DNA of 64,000 bases from CAVZVZ01 sp963778895. Its GTDB lineage: Bacteria > Actinomycetota > Acidimicrobiia > Acidimicrobiales > Acidimicrobilacustridaceae. The notes under the pieces were generated by a model. It was not told the DNA's origin. It saw nothing but the letters and a program-made list of their open reading frames with translations, and made no database searches. Positions 56,594-64,000 of this stretch are shown in pieces (the stretch's first letter is position 1; every line of letters begins with the position of its first letter). The stretch is from contig CAVZVZ010000005.1 in the NCBI GenBank assembly GCA_963778895.1, positions 1,302,001 to 1,366,000 of the forward strand, given 5' to 3'. The translations under genes were made by a program, and so were the position numbers.

Positions 56594-57366
56594 GTGACCG
56601 TCACCGAGACCCCGCCCCCGCCGCCGCCGCAACCCGTGGCCGGCGCCGCGGCCCAGACCGTCAACGCCACCAAGATCTACGGACAGGGCGACACGTCCGT
56701 CCGCGCCCTCGACGGCATCACGGTGTCGTTCGAGCATCAACGATTCACGGCGATCATGGGGCCGTCCGGCTCCGGCAAGTCGACGTTGATGCACTGTGTC
56801 GCCGGGCTCGACACGCTCAGCGGCCGGTCAGGTCTTCATCGGCGACATCGAACTCGGCACCTTGAGCGAGAAGCAGCTGACGATCCTGCGCCGCGACACC
56901 GTCGGTTTCGTCTTCCAGGCTTACAACCTCGTGCCGACGCTGACCGCCAAGGAGAACATCACTCTTCCGATGGACCTCGCCGAACCGCGAGCCGGACTGG
57001 GACTTCGTCAACTCCGTCATCGACACCGTCAACCTGCGCGATCGTTTGGCGCATCGTCCGAGCGAGCTGTCGGGTGGACAACAGCAACGCGTCGCGGTGG
57101 CGCGCGCCCTGGCCAGCAAGCCCAAGATCGTGTTCGCCGACGAGCCAACCGGGAACCTCGACTCGAAATCCGGACTCGAGATCTTGACCTTCATGCGCAA
57201 GGCCGTCGACGAGCTCCACCAGACGATCGTCATGGTCACTCATGATCCCAATGCCGCCGGCTACGCCGACCGGGTCGTGTTCCTCGACGACGGTCACATC
57301 GTCGACGAGATGACCGATCCGACCGCGGATCGCATCCTCGACCGCATGAAGCGTTTCGGCGAGTAG
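56594..57366 (+). CDS. ABC transporter ATP-binding protein (MacB/LolD type), frameshifted
   Basis: About 257 residues. Pro-rich N-terminus, then IMGPSGSGKSTLMHCVAGLD (Walker A), FVFQAYNLVPTLTAKENI (Q-loop), LSGGQQQRVAVARAL (signature) and IVFADEPTGNLDS (Walker B). Frame changes near 56825 and 56985. This subgroup normally pairs with an FtsX/MacB-like permease encoded immediately downstream; none is intact here. GTG at 56594 chosen. Confidence 0.9.
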
Positions 57367-57399
57367 CACGAATCAGAGCCCGACACGGCTGACGCCGGG

Positions 57400-57459
57400 T
57401 TGAAGGTCACCGTGCGCGGGTTGTCCGCGCCCAAGGTTCGCCTGGTCGCGACCCTCGTC
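57400..57459 (+). pseudogene. Possible relic of an FtsX/MacB-like permease N-terminus
   Basis: Reading from TTG 57400 gives LKVTVRGLSAPKVRLVATLV, which resembles the start of permeases of this ABC subgroup in actinobacteria (a K-x-T-x-RG-L-x-A-x-K-x-RL pattern). The match stops after about 20 codons. It sits 33 bases after the ATPase gene, where the permease start would be expected. Confidence 0.4.
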
Positions 57460-57491
57460 TCGACATCCTCGATGCAACGGAGTGACCACCC

Positions 57492-57887
57492 ATGTCCTAC
57501 GAGACCGACGATCTGCCTCCTGAAGTGGCAGCCTTTCTCGATGAGCGTCACCTCGCGACACTGACCACACTGCGCGCCGACGGAAGCCCTCACGTCGCGC
57601 CCGTCGGCTTCACCTTCGACCGCGAGCGGGCTCTGGTACGAATCATCACGTTCGCTTCGAGTCAGAAGGTGCGTAACGTGCGGATGAACCCAGGCGCCCG
57701 TGCCGCGGTGAGCCAGGTCGATGGCGGACGATGGCTCACCCTCGAGGGATCAATCGAAGTGACGGAAGAGCCGGAACGAGTCGCCGAAGCCGTGCGACGA
57801 TATGGCATGCGTTATCGCATCCCGGGCGAACGAGCCGATCGAGTCGCTCTCGAGATCTCGGTCGATCGGGTCATGGGTCGAGCATGA
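57492..57887 (+). CDS. PPOX-fold (pyridoxamine oxidase / F420-type) protein
   Basis: 131 residues. Split-barrel flavin/F420 fold: VAAFLDERHLATLTTLRADGSPHVAPVGFTFD at the N-terminus and NVRMNPGARAAVSQVDGGRWLTLEGSIEV in the middle. Small members of this family in actinobacteria use F420 or FMN; the substrate is unknown. Its stop overlaps the next gene's ATG (ATGA). Confidence 0.88.
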   Translation: MSYETDDLPPEVAAFLDERHLATLTTLRADGSPHVAPVGFTFDRERALVRIITFASSQKVRNVRMNPGARAAVSQVDGGRWLTLEGSIEVTEEPERVAEAVRRYGMRYRIPGERADRVALEISVDRVMGRA

Positions 57888-58487
57888 CGGCGCCGACCGC
57901 GACCGTGGTCCTCGCGGCCGAAACATCGTTGCGCGAGCGGTGGCGCGCCGAACTCGAAGCCGTCGACGACGTCGACGTGATCGGCGCACAGCGACGCCTC
58001 GGCCGCCGCTGGCACAACAAGTCGTCGACCTACTGCCCGATGTCGTCCTCGTCGAGCACCGACCTGCCCGCGCTGGACATCGAGGGGCTGTGTCGCCAGC
58101 TGACCGCCACCGTTCCCGTTTCTCGCGTAGTCCTGGTGGCAGGTCATCGCGAGGCTCCGTTCGACGCAGTGGCGGCAGGCGCCGCCGGCGCGGTGACCGC
58201 GGATGACCTCGTCGGCCAGGTTGCGACCGCGGTGCGCCGCACGGCCCGGGGCGAGGGCCTCGTCACGCCCGCAGTGGGCCGACATGCTGCTGCAGAGCGA
58301 CATGACCCCACGCCTCACCGCGACCGAACGCGAGGTGCTGCAACGCGTCGCGAACGGCGCCACGATCGAGGCGGTCGCGGGTCTGCACGAGGTTCCTCCT
58401 CGGCTCGTCCACCTCCACGCCGGCTACGCGCTGGCCAAGGTGCACCGCGCCGCGGAGGACGAACGCCTCTCGAACGGCGGCCACTGA
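57884..58487 (+). CDS. LuxR-type regulator with receiver-like N-terminus, frameshifted
   Basis: About 200 residues. The N-terminal part (TATVVLAAETSLRERWRAELEAVDDVDVIG...QQVVDLLPDVVLVEH...VVLVAGHREAPFDAVAAGAAGAV) has a response-regulator pattern, although VLVEH replaces the usual phospho-acceptor Asp segment. The C-terminal part (LTATEREVLQRVANGATIEAVA) is a LuxR-type helix-turn-helix, rather degenerate. Frame changes near 57995, 58060 and 58270 divide it into pieces. ATG 57884 overlaps the PPOX stop. Confidence 0.7.
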
Positions 58488-58490
58488 GCC

Positions 58491-58897
58491 GTGGCCGGAT
58501 ACTCGGGCACACCGCTCGCTCAGAAGCTCGGCATCAAGGAAGGCTCGACCGTCGCGGTGGTGGACGAACCGAAGGGGTTCCGGGCCCTCCTCGTCGGGAC
58601 TTCCCGACGACGTCACATTTCGCACCCAGCTCCGCGGTCGCCTCGACATCGTGGTCACGCTTCTTCGTCGAACGACGAAGGTTCGAACAGCGACTACCCG
58701 CAGTCACCCGAACGATGGAGCGCGACGGCTCGTGGTGGGTGTGCTGGCCGAAGAAGGCATCGAAGGTGCCGACCGACATGACCGAGGACGTCGTGCGCGA
58801 GGTCGTGCTCCCCGTGGGTCTGGTCGACGTGAAGGTCGCGGCGATCGACGACGTGTGGTCCGGCTTGAAGGTGATGTGGCGCAAGTCGATGCGCTGA
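58491..58897 (+). CDS. DUF3052 protein, frameshifted
   Basis: About 135 residues. VAGYSGTPLAQKLGIKEG is the family's N-terminus, and WWVCWPKKASKVPTDMTEDVVREVVLPVGLVDVKVAAIDDVWSGLK is its conserved C-terminus. Function unknown; widespread in actinobacteria. At least two frame changes between 58600 and 58690. GTG start at 58491, 3 bases after the preceding stop. Confidence 0.85.
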
Positions 58898-58906
58898 GCT
58901 CAGCCC

Positions 58907-59293
58907 TCACCCGTCGTAGGGCCGCATCTCGGCCATGTCCCAGAAGGCGCGCATGGCGGTGATCTTGCGGTCGTCGTCGACGGCGAAGATGTCGATGATG
59001 TCGACGACCATCTTGGTGCCGCCGACATCGCTCACGGCTTGCATCGGAAAGGCCAGTTCATGGGCGGCGACCCGCACCGGGCCGGTCGGCACCAAGGTGA
59101 TGGTCTCCGACAGCGTGTGCACCATGTCCCAGAACGCACCGATCTCGGCGTGGCCCTTCCGGACCTCCGAGCCCACGGGATCCTCGACCGTCGCGTCGTC
59201 TGCGAACAGCGCGACGTAGCCGTCCTTGTCGTTGCTGCTCATGGCGGCGATGTAGTCGTCGACCAAACCACGTAGTTCGTCGGCTGAAGGCAT
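58907..59293 (-). CDS. SnoaL-like (NTF2-fold) protein
   Basis: 128 residues. LVDDYIAAMSSNDKDGYVALFADDATVEDPVGSE is the NTF2-fold signature of ketosteroid-isomerase/SnoaL-like proteins; VVDIIDIFAVDDDRKITAMRAFWD is the second half. Enzyme or binding role cannot be told. Its ATG overlaps the ndh stop by one base (TGATG), so the two are translated together. Confidence 0.85.
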   Translation of the reverse strand: MPSADELRGLVDDYIAAMSSNDKDGYVALFADDATVEDPVGSEVRKGHAEIGAFWDMVHTLSETITLVPTGPVRVAAHELAFPMQAVSDVGGTKMVVDIIDIFAVDDDRKITAMRAFWDMAEMRPYDG

Positions 59294-60594
59294 CACAGGC
59301 TCCCTTGCGGATTGTCGGAGTGCGGGTGGGGCGTCTGCGGAAGCACCTCGGGCCGCAGAATGAGACGAGGGCCGCGGTCCCACGTGAGGTAGTTCCATGC
59401 CCAGTTGACGAACACCGACACGCGGTTGCGTACGCCGAGAAGGTAGACGAGGTGGAGGCCGAGCCATGCGAGCCACGCCACGGCACCGGTGAGCTTGATC
59501 CGACCCGGGAGCTCGGCCACCGCGGCTCGGCGCCCGATGGTGGCCATCGTGCCCTTGTCGAGATAGTGGAACGGCGTGTGAGGCTCGCGTTCGATCGTGT
59601 GCAGGACCTGATCGGCGGCGTGACGACCGGACTGGATGGCCACCTGCGCGAGTTGCGGGAGGCGTCCGCCTTTCCCGTCGTCGATGTCGGCCACGTCGCC
59701 CACCACGAAGGCATTGGGGTGGTCCGCCAGCGACAGATCGGGCTCGACCGTGACCCGGCCACCGCGGCCCTGCGCCACGCCGAGCGTCGCGGCGATCGTC
59801 TGGGCTCGAACCCCGGCCGCCCACACCAGGCAACGAGTGCGGATGACCTCTCCGGTATCGAGCTCGATCTCGTCCGCGGTCACGCGCTTCACCGCGAGAC
59901 CCGTTCGCACCTCGACGCCTCGCGACTCGAGCGTGCGCTGGGCATAGCGCTGCGAGTGTTCGCTGAACGCGCCGAGCACCACCGGGGCCTGCTCGATCAG
60001 GATCACTCGGGTTCGGTGCACGTCGAGGTCGTGGAAGTCCTGCACAAGGACCTTGCTCACCAGCTCGGACATCGCTCCGGCCACCTCGACGCCCGTCGGG
60101 CCACCACCAACGACGACGAAGTTGAGAACGCCGTCGTCGACGAGACCGGGCACGGCGTCGGCCGCCTCGTAGAGGCTGAGCAAGTGGTTCCGTAGGCGAA
60201 CCGCATCCTCGAGGGTGTACAGGGGGAAGGCGTAGTCGTCTGCACCCTCGATGCCGAAGTAGTTCGTCGTCGAGCCGGCCGCCACGATCAGGTAGTCGAA
60301 CGGCATCGGCGGTTCGTTCTCGAGCAGCACTCGTTGCGTCGACCAATCGACGCCGGTGACGTTGCCTTTGCGGAAGAACACGCGGCGCTGCCGCCGGAAC
60401 AGACCACGAACCGCGTACGCCACGTCGGCTGAGTTCAATCCCGCAGTCGCGACCTGATAGAGCAGCGGCTGGAACGTGTGGTAGTTGTGCCGATCGAGCA
60501 AGGTCACGTCCACCGCCGCCTGCTCGAGACGCTTGGCGGCGTTGAGGCCGCCGAAGCCAGCCCCGATGATCACGACATGCGGTCGGTCAGCCAT
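59293..60594 (-). CDS. ndh: Type II NADH dehydrogenase
   Basis: 433 residues, non-pumping NADH:quinone oxidoreductase. VVIIGAGFGGLNAAKRLEQ (FAD site), HNYHTFQPLLYQVATAGL (conserved quinone-side motif), FVVVGGGPTGVEVAGAMSEL (NADH site) and FVVGDVADIDD with QVAIQSGRHAADQ near the C-terminus. A C-terminal amphipathic/hydrophobic segment (AWLAWLGLHLVYLLG) anchors it. A third NADH or reductant entry point besides the two complex I operons. ATG at 60594 gives the normal start. Confidence 0.95.
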   Translation of the reverse strand: MADRPHVVIIGAGFGGLNAAKRLEQAAVDVTLLDRHNYHTFQPLLYQVATAGLNSADVAYAVRGLFRRQRRVFFRKGNVTGVDWSTQRVLLENEPPMPFDYLIVAAGSTTNYFGIEGADDYAFPLYTLEDAVRLRNHLLSLYEAADAVPGLVDDGVLNFVVVGGGPTGVEVAGAMSELVSKVLVQDFHDLDVHRTRVILIEQAPVVLGAFSEHSQRYAQRTLESRGVEVRTGLAVKRVTADEIELDTGEVIRTRCLVWAAGVRAQTIAATLGVAQGRGGRVTVEPDLSLADHPNAFVVGDVADIDDGKGGRLPQLAQVAIQSGRHAADQVLHTIEREPHTPFHYLDKGTMATIGRRAAVAELPGRIKLTGAVAWLAWLGLHLVYLLGVRNRVSVFVNWAWNYLTWDRGPRLILRPEVLPQTPHPHSDNPQGSL

Positions 60595-61370
60595 CCCGCG
60601 CATCCTGCAACGGCTGACACCGTGCACACCAGTACGTGGTTCGTTTGTGGGGCCCTGTTCGTTTCGAGAGGATCGGCGTCCCACAGCGTCGGCACGGTTG
60701 GCGCACCCGGCCGTAGACGGCGAGCGCACCGGGAATGCCGCCTACCGTGCTTCGCGGGCCGTCGCCGAGGTTCGCGCGGAGTAGGCGTGCCGCCATCGTG
60801 ATCGAGCGCGCGAGCGTGGTCGTCGTCGATGGCGCCGACCGGCGTCAGCGGGTGAACGAGGCACGCGAAGCACACCTCGCTCTTGTAGACGTTGCCCACA
60901 CCGGCACAGACCTGCTGGTCGAGCAAGGCATCGGCGAGCTCGGTCGCCGGATCGAGGGCCCGCAGGCGGCGCAGGCACTCGTCGATGTCGGGGCTCTCGT
61001 CACAGAGATCCGGCCCGAGATGATCGACGCGCGGTCGTGTGCTGACCCACACGGTCGGGGCCGAGAAGCACACCGCCGTCCAGCCGTCGACGTCGATGAC
61101 CACCCGCGCCAGGTGCGCCGGCTGTCGCCACCGTTGACCTGCGGGATAGAGGTCCCAACGCCCGGTCATCCCCATGTGGGTGTCGAGCACCAGACCTCGT
61201 TCGAAATGGACGAGCAGGTGCTTGCCCTGCGCGCCCACCTCGGTGATGCGTTCGCCGGCACGGGGATGCGGCCGGGGTGCCCGCGGCGCGTCGAATCGGC
61301 GGAGCAACGCTCCTTCGAGCGCGGGCCGCAACCGATCGGCAACGCGGTGGATGGTGTCACCTTCGGGCAC
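60587..61370 (-). CDS. Fpg/Nei-family DNA glycosylase (Nei2-like), frameshifted
   Basis: About 260 residues. GTG start with the mature VPEGDTIHR, whose Pro is the catalytic N-terminus; LLVHFERGLVLDTHMGMTGRW, GVGNVYKSEV (helix-two-turn-helix), and the C-terminal zinc finger CRRCG...YWCARC. The PEGDTI start and finger mark the actinobacterial endonuclease VIII-type. A frame change near 60790 lies just before MAARLLRANLG. The 3' end overlaps ndh's start by 8 bases. Confidence 0.88.
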
Positions 61371-61604
61371 ACCCGAAGAATACGACCGCCCGCGCCTCAC
61401 GAGGCCGAGTCCGCGAGCTTCGACAGAACCCCTGGCATCGCGGCGGCGGCTGTGCCTATTGTCCGGCTCGGCAAGGGAACCTGCAGTCACACCATCGTCT
61501 CGATGGCGGATCGGGGGGCAGATGCCACTCGTCGTGGACCGCGAGGTCGACGGCCGTCAGTGAACGAAGAGGATCGGCGGATCCTCCTGGACGGGAGAGT
61601 GGAC
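61371..61604. other. Intergenic region between divergent nei2-like and secreted-protein genes
   Basis: 234 bases. A GGGAGAG ribosome-binding site sits at its right end, before ATG 61605. I saw no clear promoter or RNA gene. Confidence 0.5.
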
Positions 61605-63564
61605 ATGGGCGGGATGCCGACAGCGGTGCGACGCGCGCGTCGTCGCCGGATGCTGATGATCGCGGCACTGATCGCGGGGATGCTGGGTACACAGGCCATT
61701 GCGGTCGCCGCGGCGATACCGGCGGCGAGCAATCCCCAAGGTCAGGTCGACTGCGGCGACGTCGCCCGACGCCGGGCGCATTCGTGTCGCCGGATGGGCG
61801 TTCGATGGCGATGCACCCACCGTGCCGGTGACGATCCACGTCTACGTCGGTGGTCCGGTGGGTGCGAGCGGGGCCGAGGGTCACGACCTCGGGCGGGCCG
61901 ACCGCGAGCGACCGGACGTGAATCGGGTGGTTCCCGGCGTGGGCGACCGGCACGGGTTCGACGCGGAGTTCTCCACTGGCAGGTCCGGCACGCAGACGAT
62001 CTACGTCTATGCCGTGAACCTCGACGGCACTGCAGGCGGCAGCACGCTGCTCGCCACCACCACGCTCGCCGTTCAGGATCCGAGCCCGCTCGGCCACGTC
62101 GACGCCGTCGACTCGCCCGAAGCCGCGCAACTCCGTGTGCGGGGCTGGGGGTTCGACCGCAATGCCGTCGGCACCGCGATCGACATTCGCGTGTCCGTCG
62201 GTGGCCCCGCCGGTACGGCGGGGGCCGAGGTGCACGAACTCGGCGCCGCCAGTCGCCCGCGTACCGACGTGGCCCAGGTGTTCCCCGGCGTCGGCGCGGG
62301 TCACGGCTTCGACGTCAGCTTCACCACCAACCGAACCGGCGCGCAGGGCGTCTACGTGTACGGCATCAACGTCGCCGGCACGCCGGGATCGAACGTCCTG
62401 TTCGACTCGCAATTGGTGACGGTCAAGGCGCCGGACGCGTTGTTCACTGCCCTCACGCCCACCCGCATCCTCGACTCGCGACCCGCCGGCCCGCGCGTCG
62501 GTCCATATACGACGCCGTGGGGAGCCGGCACGGCCCGCGATGTCACGGTCACCGGTCTCGCGGGGGTGCCGACCGACGCCACCGCGGTCGTGCTCAACGC
62601 GACGGTGACGAACGCGTCCACCACTTCACACCTCACCGTCTGGCCGGCCGGTACGGAGAAGCCAATCGCGTCGAACCTGAACTGGAGCCCGGGCTGGACC
62701 GTCGCCAACGCGGCCACCGTGAAGGTCGGCGGAGGCGGGAAGGTGAGCGTGTACAACGCGCAGGGCTCGGTCGACGTCGTCCTCGACGTGGTCGGCTACT
62801 ACCGCTCCGACGACGGGGCCGGGTTCACGGCGATGACACCGATACGGGTGCAGGACTCCCGACCGGCTGGTCCCTCGGTAGGTCCCCACCGCACACCGTG
62901 GGAACCGACGACGACCCGCGACGTGCAGCTGGCGGGAGTCGCGGGGATACCGGCCGATGCCGACGCGGTCGTGGTGAACGCCACGGTGACGAACACGACG
63001 GCGGCGTCATATCTGACCGTATGGCCGACGGGCCAATCGCGACCGCTGGCTTCGAGCCTCAACTGGGATCGGGACTGGACCATCCCCAACGCGGTGACCG
63101 TGAAGCTCGGCGTCGGCGGCGCGATCAGCGTCTACAACAACGCCGGGCGCGCCGACGTCGTGCTCGACGTCGTCGGCTACTTCACCCGTGGTGCGGGCCA
63201 CGCGTTCCAACCGATCTCGCCCACACGAGTGCAGGACTCGCGTGCCGGCGCGACCGTCGGCCCGTACGAGACACCATGGTCAGGCGGGATGGCGCGCGAC
63301 GTTGTCGTGACAACCGGCCCGATCCCGAAGTACGCGTCAGGCGTCGTGCTCGCCGTGGCCGCTACGAATGCCACCGCCGGTTCCCACTTGACCGTGTGGC
63401 CGGCCGGGACGGCGCGCCCGCTGGCCTCGAGCCTCAACTGGATGCCCGGTTGGACCATCGCCAACGCCGTCACGGCTCCGGTCGGTACAGGAGGAAAGGT
63501 GAGTGTGTACAACAACGCGGGCTCGGTCGACGTGGTGGTCGACGCCGCCGGTTGGTACGGCTGA
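61605..63564 (+). CDS. Secreted protein with two GWxFD repeats and three beta-type repeats, frameshifted
   Basis: About 650 residues. An Arg-rich start and hydrophobic core (RRRRMLMIAALIAGMLGTQAIAVAAA) form a signal peptide; a frame change near 61750 follows. Two ~95-residue repeats (IRVAGWAFDGDAP... and LRVRGWGFDRNAV..., each with xVYVGGP or xSVGGP and a conserved DV..V.PGVG.GHGFD) precede three ~115-residue repeats beginning TPTRILDSRPAG, TPIRVQDSRPAG and SPTRVQDSRAGA and ending VDVVLDVVGYY or similar. These repeats occur in extracellular actinobacterial proteins. No catalytic domain is present, so a surface or binding role is inferred. Confidence 0.85.
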
Positions 63565-63598
63565 TCACCCGCGCAGGGTGAGCCCCCGATGGCCGCCG

Positions 63599-64000
63599 TC
63601 AGCCAGGACGGCGCGGTGCCGGACGGCTGGGTGGGGTCGATCTGGTACCGCCCGTAGGGCTGGCCAACCGTCGCTCGAGCGCGGTGAAGGCATCGAGGAC
63701 GTCGCTCGCCTCGAATGCTCGGTTGCGCCGTCCGACCGTGACTTGCTCGAGAACACCTCGTTCGACCAGTCGGTTGATGGCCAGATTTGTCTGCTGGAAA
63801 CTGCGCCCGATCAGTTGAGCGGCACCCGCGGTCGTCACTACCGGCGCGCCCGGAAGCGAGCGAACCAAGCGGTCGGTGGCAGAGTCCGCCCGTACTCGTC
63901 CGACCTTTTCCCGCCATCGTTCCTGGATGCGTGCGACTTGTGTCTCGAACAAGCGGACGTCGTCCACCGATCGAGTGGCGGCAGCTGCGAACAAGCCGAT
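63599..64000 (-). CDS. Fic-family protein, C-terminal part (5' end beyond window)
   Basis: The visible ~130 residues read RLFETQVARIQERWREKVGRV, VVTTAGAAQLIGRSFQQTNLAINRLVERGVLEQVTVGRRNRAFEASDVLDAF: the helical linker and winged helix that close many Fic/DOC (COG3177) proteins. The catalytic HxFxxGNGR motif would lie upstream outside the window, so AMP-transfer activity cannot be checked. Confidence 0.7.
   Translation of the reverse strand: MGLFAAAATRSVDDVRLFETQVARIQERWREKVGRVRADSATDRLVRSLPGAPVVTTAGAAQLIGRSFQQTNLAINRLVERGVLEQVTVGRRNRAFEASDVLDAFTALERRLASPTGGTRSTPPSRPAPRRPG

Noticed and set aside
60735..63581. Long plus-strand frame spanning the DNA glycosylase and the secreted protein
   Set aside because: The first third is antisense to the glycosylase and the last part is an Arg-rich out-of-frame reading of the repeat protein; only the short signal-peptide region near 61605-61750 is coding in this frame.
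1..64000. tRNA, rRNA, CRISPR array, insertion sequence or prophage
   Set aside because: I looked for conserved tRNA arms, regularly spaced repeats, transposase motifs and phage genes and saw none that I could support.

Overview
High-GC actinobacterial DNA. The gene content (bc complex encoded with its own ferredoxin, two nuo operons, an HbhA-like protein beside an XRE regulator, a PPOX-fold protein, DUF3052) fits the class Acidimicrobiia best. That assignment is inference; no marker gene such as rRNA is present. No tRNA, rRNA, CRISPR array, insertion sequence or prophage was seen.

Region 1 (1-1759): 3' part of a GAF-GGDEF diguanylate cyclase, convergent with the next block.

Region 2 (1751-35337, all minus strand): an almost unbroken respiratory array. 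In transcription order it holds a small membrane protein, a 2x[4Fe-4S] ferredoxin, split cytochrome b (b6-like plus subunit-IV-like), Rieske protein, dihaem cytochrome c, an unrecognised membrane subunit, a complete 14-gene complex I operon (nuoABCDEFGHIJKLMN), a toxin-antitoxin pair, a second complex I operon of 11 genes lacking nuoEFG, and a MidA/NDUFAF7-type methyltransferase. Together these could link NADH and a second donor, possibly ferredoxin, to menaquinone and on to cytochrome c. A mono-haem cytochrome c and a MenJ-like menaquinone reductase lie just beyond, on the plus strand (35645-37805).

Region 3 (37806-48586): zwf, then haem/sirohaem genes hemL, hemB, a HAD phosphatase and cobA-hemD (minus strand), a TetR regulator, then minus-strand photolyase, a degenerate Glu/Leu-dehydrogenase-like protein, and a CrtO/CrtQ-like acyltransferase-glycosyltransferase pair.

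Region 4 (48900-52882, plus strand): L-2-hydroxyglutarate oxidase, a CDF transporter and an XRE regulator, closed by a perfect hairpin; then an HbhA/phasin-like small protein with its own promoter and terminator; then a 1-Cys peroxiredoxin.

Region 5 (52917-64000): a large adenylate-cyclase/ATPase/TPR regulator, an orphan ABC ATPase followed by what looks like a permease relic, a PPOX-fold protein, a LuxR-type regulator, DUF3052, a SnoaL-like protein with type II NADH dehydrogenase, Nei2 DNA glycosylase, a secreted repeat protein and the 3' end of a Fic-family gene.

Quality note: about twenty genes are interrupted by single-base frame changes while both halves stay conserved and open. These look like sequencing errors, so such genes are given as single CDS spans with approximate break points. 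The 11-gene nuo operon and midA (1751-13406) are free of them.
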